Origin: Rozella allomycis CSF55
Taxonomy: Eukaryota; Rozellomycota
Direction: 5' to 3'
Length of the DNA: 64,000 nucleotides
NCBI GenBank assembly: GCA_000442015.1
Contig: KE561209.1
Coordinates: 322,390-386,389, forward strand
The notes under the pieces are model-generated. The model searched no databases. It saw nothing but the letters and a program-made list of their open reading frames with translations, and was not told the DNA's origin. Both the position numbers and the translations under genes were made by a program. How positions within the stretch are numbered: the first letter of the stretch is position 1; each line of letters starts with the position of its first letter. This document shows positions 53,930 to 64,000 of the stretch, one piece after another.

Positions 53930-54485
53930 TTTTCAAAAGGGTTTCTAGAGGGGCTTGGTTTTTTTTCAAATGCTTGAAAATTCCGAAAATTCGAAAACAG
54001 CGTCTGAGTAAGAAAAGAAAAAAATGTTGTATTTTATAAACCTCACGATTTTTAGTGCTTTTAGAAAACTTTCGGACAAACTTTGAACTAGATAATTTTA
54101 TGATGGCACATTAATTTACAACCATTTGATGGTTCACTTAATATTTCTAATCATGATTTGGCTAATATTATGTCAAATTGAAGCCCGAGACCGCAAAACA
54201 AATTTTCTTTGATATCGCGCTGAGTGAATATTCATAAATCGAGCTTTAGCAAATGGCCATACAAATAAGTCACCAAAATAAAACATAAATAACAATGTTA
54301 TTCTCTCTATTTAGTATTTATCAATGTCAGTATAAACTCTTTCAACAATGGCCCTCATTTTTGTTTAGAAAAGAAAAGTAATACGTGACTCCGTAAGATT
54401 GACTTTGTAATAAAATAATATTTATGTTCGACATCATTAATTTTACTTTATAGACGCCTCCAATAAACGAAATTTGCACCCCTGC
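53930..54485. other. Intergenic region upstream of uS10 and the zinc-finger gene
   Basis: About 555 bp, AT-rich, divergent promoter space. A poly-T/A rich block lies directly upstream of the uS10 start (53940-54060). I see no gene, RNA or repeat in the rest. Confidence 0.4.
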
Positions 54486-57315
54486 ATGACTGTAAAGGAA
54501 GCCTCGTTATTTCCTAAAACCCAGAGAAGACATAATATAGATGTTGATAACGTGACAATATTGGATAATTTTGTAATATTTTTTAGTAAATCACAAAGGG
54601 AACACTGTCTAATCTGTTTGATATTGCAAAGAGGGGGCCGTTTGTTGGGAATGGAATAGTATCGGCAGAAAACAAGGCCAAATATCCAAATCAATGTGGG
54701 GCTAAATTTGAGTTTAAAATATACCAGTATTATATTACGTACTACGCGGAGACACCTTTGAAACCTGATGTATGGTTGAGAGGCGATCATTGTTATTTTA
54801 GGATTATGGTAAGCGGTACATAGTTTAGAGATTAGAATCCTTCATTTAAATATAAAGCTACGTATGAAGAATGCTGGAAGATGTTTCAATTTACTTCATT
54901 GTCTTTTGAATATTTGAAGGAAAACAAGGGCAAGTCTTTTGATTGGAAGAATTATTTTGAGACGGTAAGTCATTTTTGGAATGTTTAAAAGCTTATTATA
55001 AAGTTAGAGTTTAAAAGCCAAGAGTCTTTGATTGATTTTTTGTTTGAAGTTTCATCATTTTTTATGAATCAGTTGAGTCAAATGGCAGAGTATGAAAGAG
55101 ACTGTGGCGATCATATTGTTGTAAAATTGATGCAAAAAAGTCTTCAAACAAAATCCAATCAATTTAAGGGCTTGTTGGATTTAGAGATTGACCTCCCCCT
55201 TAAGCCCCTTGTAGCGTACACGAAAGCATTAAAGCCACAATGTATACCTCCATTGATAACGATTGTATTTTAAATGAGTTTTCGTAACAAAGATTAATGA
55301 TTTGAATTATCGTAATGGTTATTTCAAGTGCCCTGCATGCTATCAATCGTTTGACACTAGTGTAGATGGTGTTATTGATAATATTCTTTTACCGCATATA
55401 CAACAGCACATGAAATCACTTTGCGGCGATTTGAAAACGGAAGAGGAGTGGCTTGGTATCTACAATTCTTCGGCGGCAAAAATAAAGAAGCATGAAAAAT
55501 GTGACAAGGAGCATTATTTTTCACGATCTTTTCCCAGCAGAAATGTGATCAAGTCAAACTTTGGGGTAATGTGATGTTTTTTTGATGTTAGTTAATCAAA
55601 GGTGTGAAAGAAGAAAAGGTTTGTTTTATAGAGCCAGAAGTGGAGGAGATTAAAGTGAAAGAAGAGGTTTATTCAGAATTTGATGATTTTGTGGATATTC
55701 CCCTGATGGAGCCTTTAAATAATGTTGAAAATAGGGTATTTTATTTTGATTTAAAAGATAGCCTGTACGTGAGACCAGGGTTAATAATCAACCTTTGAAG
55801 AAGAAAAGGGCCAAGAGCGACAAGCCTGAATCGTCTAAAATAAATAATGCGGATTTAAAGCAAGAAAATGAAGACTATAGATTAGAGATAGAAATTCCAT
55901 CGATGAATTTGGAAATAAGTGAAATGACCCTTGATGAAGAGAGCGAAGAAGAAAAAGTTTTTAAAAAACGCAGAATTAGAAATAGAAAAGACAAAAGACG
56001 AAGAAACAGAAAAGAAAAAGAATTTCTTCCAGAGATTTTGACGTTTGCGAGAACCCTTGCGAATGATCTTTTGACTTTTTTGAAAACATTTGGCAATGAC
56101 AATCGAAGTGTTCCATTTGAAGGAAGCAAAGAAAAGGAGCAAATTTGTTTTAATGTTATGTGTTATTTCGGTCTGGGGATTGTAGAAGCAAAGGAGGTGT
56201 ATGACACTGTATTGAAATCTGATTATGAATTGATTGAAGAGTTTATAACGCTCGCAGAAGATTGTGGAATATTGGAAGAGATTTCTTTATTTTGTTTGAG
56301 ACCAAAAAGAGTAAAAACTATTTCCGAAATTTCCAATAAATTTTCTTTGGATGAATTGGCAGAAAAGATTGGAAGAAGCAACAAAAATAATGTAGAAATG
56401 AAAACAAGACAATCTAGAAATAAAAGAAATAAACAAATTAATCAAAATAGCACGAAGAGTGAAAATGTTTCAACTGAAGATTTAAGGAAGGCTATTGAGA
56501 TTTATAAGAAGAAATTTAACGTTGAGATTTCTATTGAAGATCTTTTTGAAATTTTAGAAAATTTAAACGAAGCAGAAAAAGAAGCAGAAGTAGAAGTAGA
56601 AGAAGTAAAGGGAAAGAGCTTTAAAGTAAATGAAGAAAACTTTGATGTAAATGAAAACTTTAAAGCAAATGGAGAAATCGTTGAAGAGATGCGAGAAAAC
56701 TTTAAAGACAAGAGGGAAGAAGAAGAAATACCAAAGGAAGAGAGGAGAGAAATCTTTGAAACAAAGGCAGAAGAAAGAGAAGACGAAGATTTAGAATTGG
56801 AAGAAACAAAAATTGAAGATGAAAAAAATGATCTGGAAATTGAAATCTTTGATGAAAATAAAAAAATAGATCTACATTTGGCATTGGATGATTTCATTAT
56901 TGAAGACGATCCAGAAGATCTTTTAATTGAAGACCCTGAACCTCTAAGGGACCCTGAACCTCAACTTTTCTTAGAACCTTCGAGGGACCCTGAACCTCAA
57001 ATATCTACAAGGTCTAAGCCTCCACTATTAATAGAAACATCAAAATCCAAAGTAGAAAATTTGATTGACGTTGTGGAAATAGAAGCGGACAGTTTTGCAT
57101 CAATTTTGTCAGAATATGAAAATTCAAACGCCCCTCTAAGAAATGTTTCAAATCAAAATTCAAATTCTTTTTGGAGTTGCAAAACATGCAATAAAATGCG
57201 TCAAGGTGCAAAATGTTTATTTTGTGGAAGTTTATGGGAATGTCCCAAATGTCTTTTAAATCACTCGATGAATTCTTCATGTCCGAAAAATCAGAAAATA
57301 ATTTACATTGAATAA
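54486..57315 (+). CDS. Chromatin-type zinc-finger protein with an RFTS-like N-terminus
   Basis: The ATG at 54486 and introns of 26, 27, about 39, 28, 26 and 32 nt link what look like several separate frames into one protein of about 870 residues. The N-terminal region reads VTILDNFGTLSNLFDIA, PFVGNGIV, KPDVWLRGDHCYFRIM and NPSFKYKATYEECW. This resembles the replication-foci-targeting (RFTS) domain of DNMT1-type proteins, but no methyltransferase motifs follow. Next come a possible C2H2-type finger (FKCPACYQSF ... HIQQHM), a basic segment, a helical region (ICFNVMCYFGLGIVEAKEV) and a long acidic, Glu/Lys-rich stretch. A C-terminal zinc ribbon (SCKTCNKMRQGAKCLFC, CPKCLLNH) ends it. The RFTS resemblance is my weakest element; zinc-binding and nuclear character are likelier. 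Confidence 0.55.
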
Positions 57316-57382
57316 AGGGTAATTTTAAAGACTAAAAGATTTAAAATTTATAATCTAAAATATTAAAGATTCTTTTATTTAT

Positions 57383-60341
57383 TTAATTCCACCATTGGAA
57401 ATCTTTCGATGATGGCAACGGGAGAATTCTAACAGGCTCATCAAAATCTATCAAGGAAATTTCATTTGTGATTTTTCCAATTTCACTCTTTTCAGAATTC
57501 ATGCTTCTTCTTAATTCATTTCGAAGTCTTTCTTTCTTTTCCTTGTCTATCAATAAAACCTTAATTAAAAATGTCGACTTTACAGGCTTATGATCCGATA
57601 GTCTCAATTCTGCTCTTGAATACCCTTGTTGCACAATCTTTATTAAATACATCAATCCTCTCTTACATTCTGCCCCTTAAATAAAATGCGATCAGTCCAC
57701 GCTGGAATTCTCTGCTTCTCGCTAGTGTCGTATTCATCAGTCCCATTGTCATATTTGTACGTTGGATTAAAATTGATTTCTCCTTCAATAAACCCTTTAA
57801 ATGCATTTCCCTGTTTTAATTGATTATTTAACTTTCATCATGTCAAACATTGCTTACCTGGTCCTGGCGAAATAGTTCACTCAAATTTCCTTTTGATATC
57901 AAGTCTTTGGTTTGCCAGATTCCTAAATCAATTCGATAATTAAAATCTCCCAGCCAAATCACATTGTCGTGCACTTCAATTTTCTTTCCATGCTTAAACA
58001 CCAAGCCATCGGATATCGTCATGTAATCTCTATTCCTTTCCTCCACATTTCCATGTCCAGCTGCCAAATGCGCACAAATAAAACAAAACGACGAATCATA
58101 ATAATCAAATCTAATGCCAATGCCACCTTTATTCCCTGCCATCCCCTTTAACCCGGTCTATCATCTTATTCATACACACTTACTTTCTTTATTCCCACCT
58201 CTACATTTCGAAGATTTTTTATTATTGATAACTTTGCAAAAATACACAATGACGCGCCAACTAGCTGTCCGGATGTTACAAGGGTATATTTTTCACCATC
58301 CGCATTCAGTGACTTTTGTATTTGTCTTTCCCACAAAAGTCGCTTATCTGGATCGGTCATCATGATCTTTCTTTGAAACATCCTTGAATCTTACCTGCGC
58401 TGGAGTCAATTCCACAATCTCCTGAAATCCAATCACATACAAATCAGGATGGCTTTCTAAAACAGCAATCAAAAAATAGACTACCAGATGATAACCAGGG
58501 TGAAAGGCTTTCATGATTTATTGAAGGGCTCTTTCCATTCACATTCCACGTAGCAACAAAGACCGAAAGTGGAAAGTATGTTGAATACTCATTAATGCGA
58601 TTGTCCAATTCAATTCTAATCGAATTCAAAATAGGATTAAAAATAAAAACCGACGAATTTGGAATATTTCCTAAAAGTATATCAATGGTAGTCTGCTTAG
58701 ATTTATCAGTAAAATTGTTAACGTAAAATCGTTGTGCTGATTTTTTAGCGTCATCCATGAGTCCTGTAACTTATTTTAAAAACTCATTACCGGCAATGGT
58801 GCGCTTTCCAGTCCGCGTAAATCCAGACTTTAGGGCACCCGTCCCAGTGTATATTCGACTCAACTCATCGCCATTGTCCGCCCAAATGTCATTGAAGACT
58901 GGATGATCACTAAACTTGGCAGGAATTAACTTTAAACTCAAAAAATTATCTAAAACATATTTAACAATTGCCGTTTGCACAACATTTGTCCTTTTTAAAA
59001 ATACAGACAGGGGTACCTGTCCAAACAATCCAAGCAATTCACTCTCATAACGCCCCTTTGCATCATTAAAAGTTCATTTGTCTTCAAATCAATCACAGAG
59101 TACATTTGCTGCTGCAAAGCTACTTCTATCATTGTTAGCAAAACGCTGAGTCGATCGTAGCTTGTTCCTTTCATGTGATAGTGAAAATCAAACGCCGTTC
59201 TAGTTATCGGCATTCCACAGTTTTCTGTTTGAATTCTATATGCATTTCCCAACAATTCTTCTGCGTTCCCATCTCTCTGGGACAAAAGATCAATGATATG
59301 CACATTATCGTATTGATTTATTAAGTCTTCGAAATGACGATCAAAAGCGGGCTGTGTTGCCGCTATCGATCTGGTTATCTGAATTTTATGACCGCCAACC
59401 TGCAACCCTTGTTGTTCCCAGAATACAAAAATTAGAGGCAAAGTTATACTTTACCTGGCACTGATCCTCTTAAAATCACAAAAGAAAACAATTGGTCTGG
59501 TTGATGCTGGAAAACAACCTCCGTCTCCACAAAATTCGCAACATTCCCATCATCGTCAATCCCTCGTACATTGTACCTAGTCCCAGCTCTTTTGCTACTA
59601 AGCCTAGAAAAAACGGCTAAAAATGATTTTTCTCCGTTTATTTTTAAATCACAAACTTCAACAAATCCTTGAATGGCCAATACAAACAATGCACTTGAAT
59701 CTATATATCTTTTCTCTTCTTCCGCCAATTGGGCTCTAAATTTTATTATTTGTTTTAAAATAGATTTGTTCCACACCTTCATTGTAGTTTATTTTTTGTA
59801 TTACGAATCTATCGTCAAATGTTTCGAATAGGTGTCCCTGGGACCTGGTTCTGTTGCAAGAATTTAACGTGAGGTCAAATGAAGGCGAGAAATAAAATGA
59901 TCCCGAACTCATGTATTTTATCAAATCTTGGCAGGGATGAATAATCTTTTGTTCTTCATTTTGAATGGAATCAAAAGACACCATATCATATTTAGTGGAA
60001 TTAATCGAAATACATTCAACAGCCGTGATTCTAAATAATGGGTGTGACAAAAATGATCCAACTCTTTCTACGCTCTGTATACTGATTAAAAAATCATCTA
60101 GCAATAACTTTCATCCACATTATTCACCTTCATTAATTTTAACCATCCCCAGAATTCCGAAACATACTTTTGAGCCTGTAGGTACCTTTATGTTGTCTGT
60201 CACACAAAGCTCGGCATTTACACATTGTATATTTGTTTTATATGGTTTTATAGTTAGCAAAAATGGATTCGATGGGTCAGTACAATGAATAGACACTACT
60301 CTCTGTTTACCACCTTCAATTGTAATGTAGAAATTGGACAT
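57383..60341 (-). CDS. Synaptojanin-type phosphoinositide phosphatase (Sac1 plus 5-phosphatase)
   Basis: Dual-domain enzyme that removes phosphates from PI(4,5)P2 and related lipids during endocytosis. The ATG is at 60341. The Sac domain includes RFVWNKSILKQIIKFR after a 28-nt intron, RGSVPVFWEQQG, and the catalytic loop VNCLDCLDRTNVVQ, assembled across a 26-nt intron. After a DDAKKSAQRFYVNNF linker comes the 5-phosphatase: FVATWNVNGKSP, HPDLYVIGFQEIVEL, AGNKGGIGIRF, AHLAAGHGNVEERN, WLGDFNYRI, IPAWTDRILF and LSDHKPV. The C-terminus is short, with no long proline-rich tail. One splice site (59426-59454) appears to be GT-TG. Together with SLA2 8 kb away it fits an actin-dependent endocytic machinery. 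Closest yeast counterparts are INP51/52/53. Confidence 0.93.
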
Positions 60342-60480
60342 AACCCTGCGCCACCCCTCTTACTATTAAATAGAAATAAAAATAGATCATATTAATGTTA
60401 ATGTAAATTACTAAATAACAAAAAATGTTTATTCTAGTCATGTACTATTTACTAAAATTTTTGCAGTAAAACCCTAGTTC

Positions 60481-61044
60481 ATGAGAAAAGATTTGAAAGA
60501 ACAAGCTATAGCTGAAATCGGACACTTGCTGTTAAAAGGGTGGACTATGACAGATAAAAACTGTTCAATTTGTTCGGTAATATATTTATGTAACATAAAG
60601 TTTCGACTGTCCTTATGCGTGAAAAAGGAAGCGAAAAAACGAAATGCTGTTTCTGTGATTTAAAAAATCAAGAGTCTTCAGCTTTTCATAACATGGTCGA
60701 AAATGTCACGGCCAGCTGTGAGGTTTTGAATGAAATTTGTCCAACTTGTGAAGGAACGGTATAATCACAAATTTTAAGTTTACAAGAACTCCCTTTTAAA
60801 AAATGATGATAAAAGTTTACTTTGCTTGCAATGCAACCAGAAATATTACCTTGAAATTCCGAATAAACCACTTGATCAAGAAAACGAGTCCAGTGAAATT
60901 AATTCCATTCAGACTGAGGTTTTAAGAAACTTAGCTAATGCCCTCAAAGCTTCGAGAGGACTTCTTGACAAGAACCGTGCATTAGGATTCGATCTAATTA
61001 ATGAACTATCATTAACCATACATAAAGTAATAAGCATTGAATAA
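60481..61044 (+). CDS. ZNRD2 (SSSCA1/p27 autoantigen)-like zinc-ribbon protein
   Basis: The ATG at 60481 opens an exon with IGHLLLKGWTMTDKNCSIC, the diagnostic start of the ZNRD2/p27 family. A second exon has LMREKGSEKTKCCFCD, completing the zinc-binding CxxC...CxxC. The first intron is 24-29 nt but I cannot fix its exact boundaries, because the frame that keeps CSIC and LMREKG requires an unusual junction. A 28-nt intron near 60757-60784 leads to a third exon with a further CLQC and a helical C-terminus. Molecular role of the family is not well defined. Convergent with the cullin gene, 23 bp between stops. Confidence 0.65.
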
Positions 61045-61067
61045 AAAAGAGTTTTATTAATAAAACG

Positions 61068-63241
61068 CTATGCTAAATACTTGTAAAATTGCCTATTTAA
61101 GATATTCAAAGTTTGATACTTGTTTTCTTCATCTCTTTCAATGAATTCTTTTTCAATTAGATTTTCAATCCGCTTTTTAATAACGGAAGGCTCTGGGTGG
61201 AACCTTGATGAAAGGATTTTAATCACTGAAGAGACAAGAATTGTGTGTTCAACTTTACGTCTTGATTTCATTATCCTCACTATGGCTGCATCAATCGTGA
61301 CGTTAAGGATACATACATATTATATGATAGAACTAATAAACAACAAAAAGGATATTGATATCTTCGATCTTCCTCGACTTGTTCAATTGAATGTTCTGCG
61401 TTGGGCACCTCAGAGTTCGATGGTTTTATTTGCAGTAAAGGAACCTTAAACTTGAAAGCTTTGTGTTTAAAAGAATTGTTAAAAGTAAAAATATCAGAAT
61501 TCCTTAAAAAATTGTCGCCGGGGGTCTTTTGTAGAATCTTAAATCTTCCCAGTGCTAGGGAAAGTATATGCCGTTCCATTTCATGAAGAGTTATATTCAA
61601 GGATTTTGAAATTTGATCAGCATTTAATGTTTCCGCCTCCTGAAATAACAAAAGTATAAACATTTGGATTGTAGAGACGTTGACTTCATGTCGACTCTCT
61701 AAAAAGTTTATTACAAGATCCGCTTGACCCTTTCAAGTGAATTTATGAAATTTACTAAATTAAATTGCCAGTTTAGTCTTCTGCCATTGTGTTTGAGCAA
61801 GTATGATTTCTCAAATACATCCAACTGTTCTTTAAGCTTTAAAGGTAAATTAATCGAGGATTTAGTAGATTTGAGAGGCCAGAAGCTCGTTGTCAATATG
61901 ATTGGTTGTAGCGACTTTTCTTTGTAATCTGCGGATAAGGCTGCGTCATTGATCATTCCCTCCATTTTCTGGGTGTATTGAAGGCCACATTCACTCTTTT
62001 TTAATTGGTATAAATGATAGATACTTTTAATCTCACCACGAAACTTTGAATTAACGAAATATCTTTTCTCTGAATCAGCTGCTTTGCCAATAGTTTCCGA
62101 AACAAAAGATCAAAAACATCCTTATCGGGTATAAAACGAAAAATAATAATTAATTTATCAAAAATATTTTCGAATTCTTCTATATTTTCTCTGAATATTT
62201 TGTCTAGATACGAAATCAGGTGTGAACATGCATTAGACTCATTCTTTATGCAGTCTCCAAACGCCTATCGATAAAACAGTGCTAAAGTACCTGATTCATA
62301 CATTTCCATATATCTTTATTGTTTACAAAGCACTCTATTTGAACAAATGATAGATACTCATAAAAATTTATCATTTCATTCATCCAATTACTTTTTTCCG
62401 CTGTAAAATTAACAATAAATGTTCGAACGTAACTATTTAGAACCTCCATACAGCCACAAGGGTTGAATAAATTGTAAAACAACGTCAGGCATTCATAGTC
62501 TTTGTGTGCTAGCCTTTTCGAAATTCCTCCATTCAACTCGCATATCTTAGAGGAGGGTTGTTTGATAAAGATATCGTAAACTAAATCAATAAAGTTCTTT
62601 TGCGAAATTTCAGGAAAAAACATGACAATCCTTTCTTGTTCCCCTTCAAGTCGTGCTTTAACTTTCGCCAAGTACATTTTAGTATCATCGAATTTCATCA
62701 AAATTTCCTGTTCTTGAACAAAATAATCTCTTGTTTTCTCCATGAAATAGTCGTAGTCTATGGACTCCAACTCGTTCATCATTGTAAATATTTTAGACAA
62801 TGTGTCACGCTCAATTATATTCCCATTTCTTTCTTTATTTATTTCTTCAATTAAAGATCCATTTATTTTTGTTAATTGATTGCTAATGACAGTCTCCTTG
62901 AAGCAATCCAAGGCTAATTCCATGGTCTCCCTTATTCTCCTTTGTCTACAATACCCATTATTCATGTAAAGGCACACATCCGATACCATAGACACTGATA
63001 GCTTAAAGTTTTGCCATTCCTTTGACAAGTGTGCCAAATACTGATATCCTTGAAAAATTTCAATCCTCGCACCGATTTCTGAACACTTCAACATGAAGTA
63101 TTCTTCTATCTTTCCATAAAATACTTCTGCTTCTGACATTAAGCATAAGTTATAGCAATATCGATATAATTTTTCAAACGAAAGTTGAGATGTTTTTTGC
63201 CCAAATATTTTTTCAAAGGAGCTTACCAAACAATCCATCAT
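61068..63241 (-). CDS. Cullin scaffold of a cullin-RING ubiquitin ligase
   Basis: The N-terminal cullin repeats start with SFEKLYRYCYNLCL (ATG at 63241). The KINGSLIEEINKERNGNIIE segment is typical of the CUL3/CUL4 group. Downstream exons contain MEGMINDAALS, FWPLKS, FEKSYLLKHNGRRLNWQF and the winged-helix part LNADQISKSLNITLHEMER. The C-terminal neddylation block has IVRIMKSRRKVEH, RFHPEPSVIKKRIENLIEK and ends FYKYLA after a 27-nt intron. The lysine of IVRIMKSR is the expected NEDD8 site. The intron just before IVRIMK has no clean GT-AG solution that keeps TIDAAIVRIMK. The paralogue (CUL1, 3 or 4) is not settled; substrate adaptors such as F-box proteins exist in the window. Confidence 0.88.
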
Positions 63242-63591
63242 ATCTTTGGAAGACAGATTTTCATTATTCTACATTTTTTCTTACATATAGCGCTTACAAA
63301 TCTTGAAAATGGTTTTAGCCCCATTTTGGAATTTACTTAAAAGACAAACTAAAATCTTCAAAATTCAAACTTCGAAATATAATTATGAAAAATAATACTC
63401 GTGGCTATTTGCCGAATTTAGAACAATTAAATTCTTTTTCACGCATTAATTTTTCAGGCAGTTCATCCGGTTTTTCGTAAATTTTCTAGGTAATTTTGAA
63501 ACCGATTTTTACCTAAAACTTTGTTTCGGAAAAATCGACATTAGGAAATTTGAACTGAATTTGAACCCTTTTTTTGGAAATATCGAAAAAA
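63242..63591. promoter_or_regulatory. Divergent promoter region between cullin and the last gene
   Basis: 350 bp of AT-rich sequence with several TTTGAA/TTTCGG stretches and no coding frame. It should carry both promoters. I see no defined motif. Confidence 0.35.
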
Positions 63592-63964
63592 ATGTCGCCA
63601 CCTGATTTGATACCTACCCATAAAGCTATCGCAGATAAATTCGCGTAATGTAGAAAAAGATTACTTATTCAGTGGTATAAATAGTTTAACCTTTTACAAA
63701 CGAGACGATTACGAAGCACTTCGCTTTGAGTGCCTGCGGGAAATGGACTGCGATTTGAAACCGCATAGCCAAGAATTTCGTGAGCTAGATAAAAAAGTTA
63801 AAGGTAACTTGCTAACGAAACCTCTTTCAGGTCTCGTAAGTCCACGGAAGATTGCAAATCAGACTTCCGAGTCGATTTGGGCTAGAGCGGATGCTGATGT
63901 GAGAGCAGTCGTTGATAAAGACGTTTTTGATTCTATTGCAGTCGCGGATATGGATACCAAATAA
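63592..63964 (+). CDS. Small conserved-looking protein, unknown
   Basis: The ATG at 63592, a 28-nt intron at 63645-63672 and TAA at 63964 give 114 residues (MSPPDLIPTHKAIADKFAG ... NSLTFYKRDDYEALRFECL). No domain is recognised, and there is no signal peptide or membrane segment. The protein is charged and predicted helical. Because the window ends 36 bp later, a further exon in another frame cannot be excluded. Confidence 0.5.
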
Positions 63965-64000
63965 ACATGTCTCGCTTGATTAAAGAATCGAATGAGGAAA

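Overview
This window is nuclear DNA of a compact, AT-rich eukaryotic genome. Protein genes lie on both strands, often only 10-80 bp apart, and almost every gene is cut by very short GT...AG introns, typically 26-29 nt. The gene set is opisthokont (TopBP1-like BRCT protein, Listerin, SLA2/HIP1R, eIF3g, NSE4, synaptojanin-type phosphatase, SPAK/OSR1-type kinase). An ankyrin family with units close to LLLADSRVDPSA, plus several signal-peptide proteins of unknown family, make an early-diverging parasitic fungus such as Rozella (Cryptomycota) my best guess. That is inference from gene style and memory, not a search.

Layout. 1-2.3 kb: 3' part of a minus-strand SH3-DH-PH RhoGEF. 2.3-8.4 kb: a patchwork of short contigs joined by single n bases, with hAT transposon relics, a secreted protein, an F-box/ankyrin gene, a membrane protein carrying a 13-residue tandem repeat, and an ankyrin array that decays into pseudogene. 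8.5-14 kb: a large alpha-solenoid protein with at least a dozen microintrons. 14-17.7 kb: two secreted proteins of unknown family. 17.9-27.4 kb: an unknown protein, an OSR1/SPAK-like kinase, a TLC-domain protein, an MBOAT/wax-synthase-like acyltransferase (its 3' end duplicated at a contig joint) and TOPBP1. 27.5-33.5 kb: an LSU rRNA fragment, an ELYS-like nucleoporin, a small His-rich secreted protein, a dynamin-like GTPase and a peroxisomal nucleotide carrier. 34-42.4 kb: eIF3g, a small coiled-coil protein, MEMO1, RTF2, LTN1 and an unknown partial gene. 42.4-48.3 kb: a second patchwork with repeats, a truncated tRNA, retroelement fragments and a broken Ty3/gypsy element. 48.4-64 kb: a METTL21-type methyltransferase, SLA2, NSE4, ribosomal protein uS10, a zinc-finger protein with an RFTS-like N-terminus, a synaptojanin-type phosphatase, a ZNRD2-like protein, a cullin and a short last gene.

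Functional themes: genome maintenance (TOPBP1, NSE4, RTF2, LTN1 for ribosome rescue), clathrin/actin endocytosis and phosphoinositide turnover (SLA2, synaptojanin, RhoGEF), translation (eIF3g, uS10) and ubiquitin ligases (cullin, LTN1, F-box). These are not operons. Convergent neighbours share very short 3' spacers and divergent neighbours share very short promoters.

The strongest general observation is the intron population: dozens of introns of roughly 23-33 nt, some of them stop-free and a multiple of three so that they hide inside open frames, plus one apparent GT-TG intron. Introns were placed by hand from frame restoration and family conservation; no transcript data were available. Gene boundaries next to an n base should be treated as provisional.
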